Source of the DNA: Hydractinia symbiolongicarpus
Lineage: Eukaryota > Cnidaria > Hydrozoa > Anthoathecata > Hydractiniidae
Direction of reading: 5' to 3'
Length of the DNA: 64,000 nucleotides
Assembly: GCF_029227915.1 (NCBI RefSeq)
Contig: NC_079884.1
Span: forward strand, 28,026,001-28,090,000
Shown here: in pieces, positions 1-12,261 of the stretch
How the letters are laid out: the number at the start of each line of letters is the position of its first letter
Position numbering within the stretch: the stretch's first letter is position 1
Notes under the pieces: generated by a model
What the model saw: the letters and a program-made list of their open reading frames with translations, nothing else
Databases searched by the model: none
What the model was told of the DNA's origin: nothing
Made by a program: the position numbers and the translations under genes

Positions 1-360
1 TTTTCTTCCGATATTACTAAGTTGTATTGCTTCTAACAGTAAAAGGATTGACTGTGTGAATAAATAGAACTGTTTCTGGACTGTGACCTTATAAATGTGA
101 TAAATGAGCCAATTGGTCTCCAAGGAATTACATTCTTCTTAATTTGACATGATTGCCGGAATTCATCGATTACCATAGGCTCTGTGGTAGCGCTTTATTT
201 AAAAATTTAGACAAATAAGTCTTTTCTTACTGTGGGACCAATCCTGGCCGTTAGCACGCGCTGAATAAATAGGAACAGTTTCAAATACTACATTTCATTG
301 ACTTTCTAGCGGCATAATTCCGTTTGAATTACAACGGTTGCGTCACACATTCGTACCAAC

Positions 361-705
361 ATGTACTTAGCGATAGTATTCGGATATTACTAGGTTGCAT
401 CGCTTTTAACAGTGAAACGATTGACCGTGGGACTTAATTGAACTGATTCTGGACTGTGACCTTATAAATGTGATAAATGAGCCAATTGGACTCTAAGGAA
501 TAACATTCTTCTTAATTCGACATGATTTCTGGAATTCAGCGAGTACACTAGTCCCTGTGGTAGCTCTTTTTTTACTGTGGGACCAATCCTAGTCGTTAGT
601 TCGCGCTGAAGAAATACAGACAGTTGCAAAAACTACATTTCATTGACTTTCTAACGGGGTCAATCCGTTTGAGTTACAAAGGTTGCGTCACATATTCGTA
701 CCAAC
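361..705 (+). repeat. 345-bp unit (type B) with 28-bp internal deletion
   Basis: Compared with the sibling B unit at 1444-1816, this copy lacks 28 bp of the AT-rich tract. The run of T after TAGCTC (566-573) continues directly into ACTGTGGGACC. Both sides of the lost segment carry T runs, so slippage or microhomology-mediated deletion is a plausible cause (inference). Confidence 0.85.
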
Positions 706-1070
706 ATGTATTTAGTGGATTTCTTCCGATATTACTAAGTTGTATTGCTTTTAACAGTGAAACGATTGACTGTGGGAATTAATTGAACTGATTCTAGAAT
801 GTGACCGTATAAATGTGATAAATGAGCCAATTGGTTTCCAAGGTATAACTTAATTTGACATGATTGCTGGAATTCATGGATTACATTAACCTCGCTGGTA
901 GCGCTTTATTTAAAAATTTAGATAAATAAGTCTTTCCTTACTGTGGGACCAATCCTGGCCGTTGGTACGCGCTGAATAAATAAGAACAGTTCCAAAGACT
1001 ACATTTCATTGACTTTCTAACGGTGTCAATCCGTTTGCGTAACAACGGTTGCGTTACATTTCGTACCAAC
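706..1070 (+). repeat. 365-bp unit (type C) with short deletion at 848-852
   Basis: The usual GGAATAACATTTTTCTTAATTTG is shortened to GTATAACTTAATTTG, a loss of 7 bp, and one more base is missing near ACATTTCGTACC (1058-1067). The 7-bp deletion is shared with the units at 13696 and 46894, each of which also stands directly before a type A unit. It is therefore an inherited marker of this unit-to-unit junction. Confidence 0.8.
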
Positions 1071-2935
1071 ATGTATTTAGTGATTTTCTTCCGATATTAC
1101 TAAGTTGTATTGCTTCTAACAGTGAAAGGATTGACTGTGTGAATAAATAGAACTGTTTCTCGACTGTGACCTTATAAATGTGATAAATGAGCCAATTGGT
1201 CTCCAAGGAATTACATTCTTCTTAATTTGACATGATTGCCGGAATTCATCGATTACATTAGGCTCTGTGGTAGCGCTTTATTTAAAAATTTAGACAAATA
1301 AGTCTTTTCTTACTGTGGGACCAATCCTGGCCGTTAGCACGCGCTGAATAAATAGGAACAGTTTCAAATACTACATTTCATTGACCTTCTAGCGGCATAA
1401 TTCCGTTTGAATTACAACGGTTGCGTCACATATTCGTACCAACATGTACTTAGCGATAGTATTCGGATATTACTAGGTTGCATCGCTTTTAACAGTGAAA
1501 CGATTGACCGTGGGACTTAATTGAACTGATTCCGGACTGTGACCTTATAAATGTGATAAATGAGCCAATTGGACTCCAAGGAATAACATTCTTCTTAATT
1601 CGACATGATTTCTGAAATTCAGCGATTACACTGGGCACTGTGGTAGCTCTTTTTTTAAAAATTTAGATAAATAAATCATCTTTTACTGTGGGACCAATCC
1701 TAGTCGTTAGTTCGCGCTGAAGAAATACAGACAGTTGCAAAAACTACATTTCATTGACTTTCTAACGGGGTCAATCCGTTTGAGTTACAAAGGTTGCGTC
1801 ACATATTCGTACCAACATGTATTTAGTGGATTTCTTCCGATATTACTAAGTTGTATTGCTTTTAACAGTGAAACGATTGACTGTGGGAATTAATTGAACT
1901 GATTCTAGAATGTGACCGTATAAATGTGATAAATGAGCCAATTGGTTTCCAAGGAATAACATTTTTCTTAATTTGACATGATTGCTGCAATTCAGGGATT
2001 ACATTAGCCTCGCTGGTTGCGCTTTATTTAAAAATTTAGATAAGTAAGTCTTTCCTTACTGTGGGACCAATCCTGGCCGTTAGAACGCGCTGAATAAATA
2101 GGAACAGTTCCAAAGACTACATTTCATTGACTTTCTAGCGGTATAAATCCGTTTGAGTTACAACGGTTCTGTCTTATATTCGTACCAACATGTATTTAGC
2201 GATAGTATTCGGATATTACTGGGTTGCATCGCTTTTAACAGTGAAACGCTTGACTGTGGGACTTAATTGAACTGATTTTGGACTTTGACCTTGTAAATGT
2301 GATAAATGAGCCAGTTTGACTACAAGAAATAACATTTTTCCTAATTTAACATGATTGCTGGAACTCAGCGATTACACTGGGCACTGTTGTAGCGCTTTAT
2401 TAAAAAATTAAGATAAACAAGTCATTTTTTACTGTGGGACCAATCCTAGCCGTTAGCTCGCGCTGAAGAAATACAGAGAGTTTCAAATAATAAATTTCAT
2501 TGACTTTCTACCGGTGTCAATCCGTTTGAGTTACAACGGTTGCGTTACATATTCGTACCAACATGTATTTAGTGATTTTCTTCCGATATTACTAAGTTGT
2601 ATTGCTTTTAACAGTGAAATGATTGACTGTGTGAATAAATAGAACTGATTCTGGACTGTGACCTTATAAATGTGATAAATGAGCCAATTGGACTCCAAGG
2701 AATAACATTCTTCTTAATTCGACATGATTTCTGGAATTCAGCGAGTACACTAGGCCCTGTGGTAGCTCTTTTTTTAAAAATTTAGATAAATAAATCATTT
2801 TTTACTGTGGGACCAATCCTAGTCGTTAGTTCGCGCTGAAGAATTACAGACAGTTGCAAAAACTACATTTCATTGACTCTCTAACGGGGTCAATCTGTTT
2901 GAGTTACAACGGTTGCGTTACATATTCGTACCAAC

Positions 2936-4427
2936 ATGTATTTAGAGGATTTCTCCCGATATTACTAAGTTGTATTGCTTTTAACAGTGAAACGATTGAC
3001 TGTGGGAATTAATTGAACTGATTCTAGAATGTGACCGTATAAATGTGATAAATGAGCCAATTGGTTTCCAAGGAATAACATTTTTCTTAATTTGACATGA
3101 TTGCTGGAATTCAGGGATTACATTAGCCTCGCTGGTAGCGCTTTATTTAAAAATTTAGATAAATAAGTCTTTCCTTACTGTGGGACCAATCCTGGCCGTT
3201 AGCACGCGCTGAATAAATAGGAACAGTTCCAAAGACTACATTTCATTGACTTTCTAGCGGTATAAATCCGTTTGAGTTACAACGGTTGCGTCACATATTC
3301 ATACCAACATGTATTTAGCGATTGTATTCGGATATTACTAGGTTGTATTGCTTTTAACATTGAAACGATTGACTGTGGGAATTAATAGAACTGATTATGG
3401 ACTGTGACCTTATAAATGTGATAAATGAGCCAATTGATGTCCAAAGAATAACATTCTTCTTAATTTGACATGATTGCTGGAATTCAGCGATTACATTAGG
3501 CTCTGTGGTAGCGCTTTATTTAAAAATTTAGATAAAAAAGTCTTTCCTTGCTGTGGGACCAATCCTGGCCGTTAGCACGCGCTGAATAAATAGGAACTGT
3601 TCCAAAGACTGCATTTCATTGATTTTCTAGCGGTATAAGTCCGTTTGAGTTACAACGGTTCTGTCTTATATTCGTACCAACATGTATTTAGCGATAGTAT
3701 TCGGATATTACTAGGTTGCATCGCTTTTAACAGTGAAACGCTTGACTGTGGGACTTAATTGAACTGATTTTGGACTTTGACCTTGTAAATGTGATAAATG
3801 AGCCAGTTTGACTACAAAAAATAACATTTTTCTTAATTTGACATGATTGCTGAAACTCAGCGATTACACTGGGCACTGTGGTAGCGCTTTATTAAAAAAT
3901 TAAGATAAACAAGTCATTTTTTACTGTGGGACCAATCCTAGCCGTTAGCTCGCGCTGAAGAAATAGAGACAGTTTCAAATACTAAATTTCATTGACTTTC
4001 TAACGCTGTCAATCCGTTTGAGTTACAACGGTTGCGTTACATATTCGTACCAACATGTATTTAGTGATTTTCTTCCGATATTACTAAGTTGTATTGCTTT
4101 AAACAGTGAAATGATTGACTGTGGGAATTAATAGAACTGATTCTGGACTTTGACCTTATAAATATGATAAATGAGCCAATTGGTGTCCAAGGAATAACAT
4201 TCTTCTTAATTTGACATGATTGCCGGAATTCATCGATTACATTAGGCTCTGTGGTAGCGTTTTATTTAAAAATTTAGATAAATAAGTCTTTTCTTACTGT
4301 GGGACCAATCCTGGCCGTTAGCACGCACTGAATAAATAGGAACAGTTCCAAAGACTACATTTCATTGACTTTCTAACGGGGTCAATCCGTTTGAGTTACA
4401 ACAGTTGCGTCACATATTCGTACCAAC
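2936..4427 (+). repeat. Tetramer copy C-D-E-F, 1492 bp
   Basis: Four 373-bp units of types C, D, E and F. The next copy follows directly at an offset of 1492 bp. Both copies share the four-type order; they differ at scattered bases and in that the second ends in an altered F unit. Confidence 0.85.
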
Positions 4428-5919
4428 ATGTATTTAGTGGATTTCTTCCGATATTACTAAGTTGTATTGCTTTTAACAGTGAAACGATTGACTGTGGAAA
4501 TTAATTGAACTGATTCTAGAATGTGACCGTATAAATGTGATAAATGAGCCAGTTGGTTTCCAAGGAATAACAATTTTCTTAATTTGACATGATTGCTGGA
4601 ATTCAGGGATTACATTAGCCTCGCTGGTAGCGCTTTATTTAAAAATTTAGATAAATAAGTCTTTCCTTACTGTGGGACCAATCCTGGCCGTTAGCACGCG
4701 CTGAATAAATAGGAACAGTTCCAAAGACTACATTTCATTGACTTTCTAGCGGTATAAATCCGTTTGAGTTACAACGGTTGCGTCACATATTCATACCAAC
4801 ATGTATTTAGCGATAGTATTCGGATATTACTAGGTTGTATTGCTTTTAACATTGAAACGATTGACTGTGGGAATTAATAGAACTGATTCTGGACTGTGAC
4901 CTTATAAATGTGATAAATGAGCAAATTGGTGTCCAAAGAATAACATTCTTCTTAATTTGATATGATTGCTGGAATTCAGCGGTTACATAAGGCTCTGTGG
5001 TAGCGCTTTATTTAAAAATTTAGATAAAAAAGTCTTTCCTTGCTGTGGGACCAATCCTGGCCGTTAGCACGCGCTGAATTAATAGGAACAGTTCTAAAGA
5101 CTGCATTTCATTGACTTTCTAGCGGTATAAGTCCGTTTGAGTTACAACGATTCTGTCTTATATTCGTACCAACATGTATTTAGCCATAGTATTCGGATAT
5201 TACAAGGTTGCATCGCTTTTAACAGTGAAACACTTGACTGTGGGACTTAATTGAACTGATTTTGGACTTTGACCTTGTAAATGTGATAAATGAGCCAGTT
5301 TGACTACAAGAAATAACATTTTTCTTAATTTGACATGATTGCTGGAACTCAGCGATTACACTGGGCACTGTGGTAGCGCTTTATTAAAAAATTAAGATAA
5401 ACAAGCCATTTTTTACTGTGGAACCAATTCTAGCCGTTAGCTCGCGCTGAAGAAATAGAGACAGTTTCAAATAATAAATTTCATTGACTTTCTAACGGTG
5501 TCAATCCGTTTGAGTTACAACGGTTGCGTTACATATTCGTACCAACATGTATTTAGTGATTTTCTTCCGATATTACTAAGTTGTATTGCTTTTAACAGTG
5601 AAATGATTGACTGTGGGAATTAATTGAACTGATTTTGGACTTAGACTTTATGAATGTGATAAATGAACCAGTTTGACTACATGAAATAACATTTTTCTTA
5701 ATTTGACATGATTGCTGGAACTCAGCGATTACACTGGGCCCTGTGGTAGCAATTCATTTAAAAATTAAGATAAAAAATTCAGTTTTTACAGTGGGACCAA
5801 TCTTAGCCGTTAGCTCGCGCTGAAGAAATAGAGACAGTTTCAAAAACTACATTTCATTTACTTTCTAACGGTGTCAATCCGTTTGAGTTACAACGGTGCC
5901 GTCACATATTCGTACCAAC
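4428..5919 (+). repeat. Tetramer copy C-D-E-F', 1492 bp
   Basis: Units at 4428 (C), 4801 (D), 5174 (E) and 5547. The last unit begins as F (GAAATGATTGACTG) but from about 5620 reads TTAATTGAACTGATTTTGG and ends with GCAATTCATTTAAAAATTAAG, which belongs to the E-like units at 15543 and 48378. It is therefore an F/E-like fusion. Confidence 0.75.
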
Positions 5920-6292
5920 ATGTATTTAGCGATATTTTTCCGCTATTACTAGGCGGCATCGCTTTTAACAGTGAAACGATTGACTGTGTGAATAAATAGA
6001 ACTGATTCTGGACTGTGACCTTATAAATGTGATAAATGAGCCAATTGGACTCCAAGGAATAACATTCTTCTTAATTCGACATGATTTCTGGAATTCAGCG
6101 AGTACACTAGGCCCTGTGGTATCTTTTTTTTTAAAAATTTAGATAAATAAATCATTTTTTACTGTGGGACCAATCCTAGTCGTTAGTTCGCGCTGAAGAA
6201 TTACAGACAGTTGCAAAAACTACATTTCATTGACTTTCTAACGGGGTCAATCTGTTTGAGTTACAACGGTTGCGTTACATATTCGTACCAAC

Positions 6293-7782
6293 ATGTATTT
6301 AGAGGATTTCTCCCGATATTACTAAGTTGTATTGCTTTTAACAGTGAAACGATTGACTGTGGAAATTAATTGAACTGATTCTAGAATGTGACCTTATAAA
6401 TATGATAAATGAGCCAATTGGTGTCCAAGGAATAACATTCTTCTTAATTTGACATGATTGCCGGAATTCATCGATTACATTAGGCTCTGTGGTAGCGTTT
6501 TATTTAAAAATTTAGATAAATAAGTCTTTTCTTACTGTGGGACCAATCCTGGCCGTTAGCACGCACTGAATAAATAGGAACAGTTCCAAAGACTACATTT
6601 CATTGACTTTCTAACGGGGTCAATCCGTTTGAGTTACAACGGTTGCGTCACATATTCGTACCAACATGTATTTAGCGATAGTATTCGGATATTACTAGGT
6701 TGTATTGCTTTTAACATTGAAACGATTGACTGTGGGAATTAATAGAACTGATTCTGGACTGTGACCTTATAAATGTGATAAATGAGCAAATTGGTGTCCA
6801 AAGAAAAACATTCTTCTTAATTTGATATGATTGCTGGAATTCAGCGATTACATAAGGCTCTGTGGTAGCGCTTTATTTAAAAATTTAGATAAAAAAGTCT
6901 TTCCTTGCTGTGGGACCAATCCTGGCCGTTAGCACGCGCTGAATAAATAGGAACAGTTCCAAAGACTGCATTTCATTAACTTTCTAGCGGTATAAGTCCG
7001 TTTCAGTTACAACGATTCTGTCTTATATTCGTACCAACATGTATTTAGCCATAGTATTCGGATATTACAAGGTTGCATCGCTTTTAACAGTGAAACACTT
7101 GACTGTGGGACTTAATTGAACTGATTTTGGACTTTGACCTTGTAAATGTGATAAATGAGCCAGTTTGACTACAAGAAATAACATTTTTCTTAATTTGACA
7201 TGATTGCTGGAACTCAGCGATTACACTGGGCATTGTGGTAGCGCTTTATTAAAAAATTAAGATAAACAAGTCATTTTTTACTGTGGAACCAATCCTAGCC
7301 GTTAGCTCGCGCTGAAGAAAAAGAGACAGTTTCAAATAATAAATTTCATTGACTTTCTAACGGTGTCAATCCGTTTGAGTTACAACGGTGGCGTCACATA
7401 TTCGTACCAACATGTATTTAGCGATATTTACCGCTATTACTAGGCTGCATCGCTTTTAACAGTGAAACGATTGACTGTGGGACTTAATTGAACTGATTTT
7501 GGACTGTAATCTTATAAATGTGAAAGTGAGACAATTGGACTTCAAGAAATAACATTCTTCTTAATTTGACATGATTGCCGGAATTCATCGATTACATTAG
7601 GCTCTGTGGTAGCGCTTTTTTTAAAAATTTAGATAAATAAATCATTTTTTACTGTGGGACCAATCCTAGTCGGTAGTTCGCGCTGAAGAACTACAGACAG
7701 TTGCAAAAACTACATTTCATTGACTTTCTAACGGGGTCAATCTGTTTGAGTTACAACGGTTGCGTTACATATTCGTACCAAC
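6293..7782 (+). repeat. Tetramer copy C-D-E-G, 1490 bp
   Basis: Units at 6293 (C), 6666 (D), 7039 (E) and 7412 (G fused to B). The C unit switches to F-like sequence at about 6390 (CCTTATAAATATG and CGTTTTATTT), so it is itself a C/F fusion. This copy shows that even within one tetramer two of the four units are chimeric. Confidence 0.7.
7412..7782 (+). repeat. Chimeric G/B unit
   Basis: The first part matches the G unit at 10396 (TTTACCGCTATTACTAGGC, GTGAAAGTGAGAC, CGGAATTCATCGATTACATT). From about 7615 the sequence matches the end of the B unit at 10767 (CTTTTTTTAAAAATTTAG, TAGTTCGCGCTGAAGAA, TTGCAAAAAC). At 10396-11139 the same sequences occupy two separate units. The simplest reading is an in-register exchange in the AT-rich tract that removed one unit length. 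Confidence 0.75.
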
Positions 7783-9274
7783 ATGTATTTAGAGGATTTC
7801 TTCCGATATTACTAAGTTGTATTGCTTTTAACAGTGAAACGATTGACTGTGGGAATTAATTGAACTGATTCTAGAATGTGACCGTATAAATGTGATAAAT
7901 GAGCCAATTGGTTTCCAAGGAAAAACATTTTTCTTAATTTGACATGATTTCTGGAATTCAGGGATTACATTAGCCTCGCTGGTAGCGCTTTATTTAAAAA
8001 TTTAGATAAATAAGTCTTTCCTTACTGTGGGACCAATCCTGGCCGTTAGCACGCGCTAAATAAATAGGAACAGTTCCAAAGACTACATTTCATTGACTTT
8101 CTAGCGGTATAAATCCGTTTGAGTTACAACGGTTGCGTCACATATTCGTACCAACATGTATTTAGCGATAGTATTCGGATATTACTAGGTTGTATTGCTT
8201 TTAACATTGAAACGATTGACTGTGGGAATTAATAGAACTGATTATGGACTGTGACCTTATAAATGTGATAAATGAGCCAATTGATGTCCAAAGAATAATA
8301 TTCTTCTTAATTTGACATGATTGCTGGAATTCAGCCATTACATTAGGCTCTGTGGTAGCGCTTTATTTAAAAATTTAGATAAAAAAGTCTTTCCTTGCTG
8401 TGGGACCAATCCTGGGCGTTAGCACGCGCTGAATAAATAGGAACACTTCCAAAGACTGCATTTCATTGACTTTCTAGCGGTATAAGTCCGTTTGAGTTAC
8501 AACGGTTCTGTCTTATATTCGTACCAACATGTATTTAGCGATAGTATTCGGATATTACTAGGTTGCATCGCTTTTAACATTGAAACGCTTGACTGTGGGA
8601 CTTAATTGAACTGATTTTGGACTTTGACCTTGTAAATGTGATAAATGAGCCAGTTTGACTACAAGAAATAACATTTTTCTTAATTTGACATGATTGCTGA
8701 AACTCAGCGATTACACTGGGCACTGTGGTAGCGCTTTATTAAAAAATTAAGATAAACAAGTCATTTTTTACTGTGGGACCAATCCTAGCCGTTTGCTCGC
8801 GCTGAAGAAATAGAGACAGTTTCAAATACTAAATTTCATTGACTTTCTAACGCTGTCAATCCGTTTGAGTTACAACAGTTGCGTTACATATTCGTACCAA
8901 CATGTATTTAGTGATTTTCTTCCGATATTACTAAGTTGTATTGCTTTAAACAGTGAAATGATTGACTGTGGGAATTATTAGAACTGATTCTGGACTTTGA
9001 CCTTATAAATATGATAAATGAGCCAATTGGTGTCCAAGGAATAACATTCTTCTTAATTTGACATGATTGCCGGAATTCATCGATTACATTAGGCTCTGTG
9101 GTAGCGTTTTATTTAAAAATTTAGATAAATAAGTCTTTTCTTACTGTGGGACCAATCCTGGCCGTTAGCACGCACTGAATAAATAGGAACAGTTCCAAAG
9201 ACTACTATTCATTGACTTTCTAACGGGGTCAATCCGTTTGAGTTACAACGGTTGCGTCACATATTCGTACCAAC
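7783..9274 (+). repeat. Tetramer copy C-D-E-F, 1492 bp
   Basis: Units at 7783, 8156, 8529 and 8902. The C-D-E part is a near copy of 11140-12261 at an offset of 3357 bp. Shared private variants include AATAATATTC at 8294 and 11651, CAGCCATTACATT in the D unit, and CGTTTGCTCGCG in the E unit. Confidence 0.8.
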
Positions 9275-10766
9275 ATGTATTTAGTGGATTTCTTCCGATA
9301 TTACTAAGTTGTATTGCTTTTAACAGTGAAACGATTGACTGTGGGAATTAATTGAACTGATTCTAGAATGTGACCGTATAAATGTGATAAATGAGCCAAT
9401 TGGTTTCCAAGGAATAACATTTTTCTTAATTTGACATGATTGCCGGAATTCAGGGATTACATTAGCCTCGCTGGTAGCGCTTTATTTAAAAATTTAGATA
9501 AATAAGTCTTTCCTTACTGTGGGACCAATCCTGGCCGTTAGCACGCGCTGAATAAATAGGAACAGTTCCAAAGACTACATTTCATTGACTTTCTACCGGT
9601 ATAAATCCGTTTGAGTTACAACGGTTGCGTCACATATTCATACCAACATGTATTTAGCGATAGTATTCGGATATTACTAGGTTGTATTGCTTTTAACATT
9701 GAAACGATTGACTGTGGGACTTAATAGAACTGATTCTGGACTGTGACCTTATAAATGTGATAAATGAGCAAATTGGTGTCCAAAGAATAACATTCTTCTT
9801 AATTTGATATGATTGCTGGAATTCAGCGATTACATAAGGCTCTGTGGTAGCGCTTTATTTAAAAATTTAGATAAAAAAGTGTTTTCCTTGCTGTGGGACC
9901 AATCCTGGCCGTTAGCACGCGCTGAATAAATAGGAACAGTTCCAAAGACTGCATTTCATTGACTTTCTAGCGGTATAAGTCCGTTTGAGTTAGAACGATT
10001 CTGTCTTATATTCGTACCAACATGTATTTAGCCATAGTATTCGGATATTACAAGGTTGCATCGCTTTTAACAGTGAAACACTTGACTGTGGGACTTAATT
10101 GAACTGATTTTGGACTTTGACCTTGTAAATGTGATAAATGAGCCAGTTTGACTACAAGAAATAACATTTTTCTTAATTTTGACATGATTGCTGGAACTCA
10201 GCGATTACACTGGGCACTGTGGTAGCGCTTTATTAAAAAATTAAGATAAACAAGTCATTTTTTACTGTGGAACCAATCCTAGCCGTTAGCTCGCGCTGAA
10301 GAAATAGAGACAGTTTCAAATAATAAATTTCATTGACTTTCTAACGGTGTCAATCCGTTTGAGTTACAACGGTGGCGTCACATATTCGTACCAACATGTA
10401 TTTAGCGATATTTACCGCTATTACTAGGCTGCATCGCTTTTAACAGTGAAACGATTGACTGTGGGACTTAATTGAACTGATTTTGGACTGTAATCTTATA
10501 AATGTGAAAGTGAGACAATTGGACTTCAAGAAATAACATTCTTCTTAATTTGACATGATTGCCGGAATTCATCGATTACATTAGGCTCTGTGGTAGCGCT
10601 TTATTTAAAAATTTAGATAAATAAGTCTTTTCTTACTGTGGGACCAATCCTGGCCGTTAGCACGCGCTGAATAAATAGGAACAGTTTCAAATACTACATT
10701 TCATTGACTTTCTAGCGGCATAATTCCGTTTGAATTACAACGGTTGCGTCATATATTCGTACCAAC
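9275..10766 (+). repeat. Tetramer copy C-D-E-G
   Basis: Units at 9275 (C), 9648 (D, 374 bp), 10022 (E, 374 bp with one extra T in AATTTTGACATG) and 10396 (G, 371 bp). The intact G unit here is followed by a B unit at 10767 before C returns at 11140, so the local repeat is a pentamer rather than a tetramer. Confidence 0.8.
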
Positions 10767-11139
10767 ATGTACTTAGCGATAGTATTCGGATATTACTAGG
10801 TTGCATCGCTTTTAACAGTGAAACGATTGACCGTGGGACTTATATGAACTAATTTTGGACTGTGACCTTATAAATGTGATAAATGAGCCAATTGGACTCC
10901 AAGGAATAACATTCTTCTTAATTCGACATGATTTCTGGAATTCAGCGAGTACACTAGGCCCTGTGGTAGCTCTTTTTTTAAAAATTTAGATAAATAAATC
11001 ATTTTTTACTGTGGGACCAATCCTAGTCGTTAGTTCGCGCTGAAGAATTACAGACAGTTGCAAAAACTACATTTCATTGACTTTCTAACGGGGTCAATCT
11101 GTTTGAGTTACAACGGTTGCGTTACATATTCGTACCAAC

Positions 11140-12261
11140 ATGTATTTAGAGGATTTCTTCCGATATTACTAAGTTGTATTGCTTTTAACAGTGAAACGAT
11201 TGACTGTGGGAATTAATTGAACTGATTCTAGAATGTGACCGTATAAATGTGATAAATGAGCCAATTGGTTTCCAAGGAATAACATTTTTCTTAATTTGAC
11301 ATGATTGCTGGAATTCAGGGATTACATTAGCCTCGCTGGTAGCGCTTTATTTAAAAATTTAGATAAATAAGTCTTTCCTTACTGTGGGACCAATCCTGGC
11401 CGTTAGCACGCGCTGAATAAATAGGAACAGTTCCAAAGACTACATTTCATTGACTTTCTAGCGGTATAAATCCGTTTGAGTTACAACGGTTGCGTCACAT
11501 ATTCGTACCAACATGTATTTAGCGATAGTATTCGGATATTACTAGGTTGTATTGCTTTTAACATTGAAACGATTGACTGTGGGAATTAATAGAACTGATT
11601 ATGGACTGTGACCTTATAAATGTGATAAATGAGCCAATTGATGTCCAAAGAATAATATTCTTCTTAATTTGACATGATTGCTGGAATTCAGCCATTACAT
11701 TAGGCTCTGTGGTAGCGCTTTATTTAAAAATTTAGATAAAAAAGTCTTTCCTTGCTGTGGGACCAATCCTGGCCGTTAGCACGCGCTGAATAAATAGGAA
11801 CAGTTCCAAAGACTGCATTTCATTGACTTTCTAGCGGTATAAGTCCGTTTGAGTTACAACGGTTCTGTCTTATATTCGTACCAACATGTATTTAGCGATA
11901 GTATTCGGATATTACTAGGTTGCATCGCTTTTAACAGTGAAACGCTTGACTGTGGGACTTAATTGAACTGATTTTGGACTTTGACCTTGTATATGTGATA
12001 AAAAATGAGCCAGTTTGACTACAAGAAATAACATTTTTCTTAATTTGACATGATTGCTGAAACTCAGCGATTACACTGGGCACTGTGGTAGCGCTTTATT
12101 AAAAAATTAAGATAAACAAGTCATTTTTTACTGTGGGACCAATCCTAGCCGTTTGCTCGCGCTGAAGAAATAGAGACAGTTTCAAATACTAAATTTCATT
12201 GACTTTCTAACGGGGTCAATCCGTTTGAGTTACAACGGTTGCGTCACATATTCGTACCAAC
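11140..12261 (+). repeat. C-D-E trimer lacking the fourth unit
   Basis: Units at 11140 (C), 11513 (D) and 11886 (E, 376 bp owing to three extra A in GATAAAAAATGAGCC). The E unit changes into the end of an F unit within TTCATTGACTTTCTAACG at about 12196-12215: the following bases read GGGTCAATCC instead of CTGTCAATCC as at 8848. One whole unit has been lost at that point by in-register exchange. Confidence 0.75.

Larger units (their letters stand above)
1..2562 (+). repeat. Higher-order zone 1: A-B-C trimers
   Basis: Unit starts: window edge (A, first 12 bases missing), 361 B, 706 C, 1071 A, 1444 B, 1817 C, 2190 E. Type A is marked by TTGCTTCTAACAGT and ACTGTGTGAATAAATAGAAC. Type B is marked by ATGTACTTAGCG and GATTGACCGTGGGAC. 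Type C is marked by GGATTTCTTCCG and GATTCTAGAATGTGACCG. The A-B-C order occurs twice, with an offset of 1083 bp for A and B. The first copy is shortened by a 28-bp deletion in B (361-705) and a small deletion in C (706-1070). The same A-B-C run returns at 14062 with an offset of 12991 bp. Confidence 0.85.
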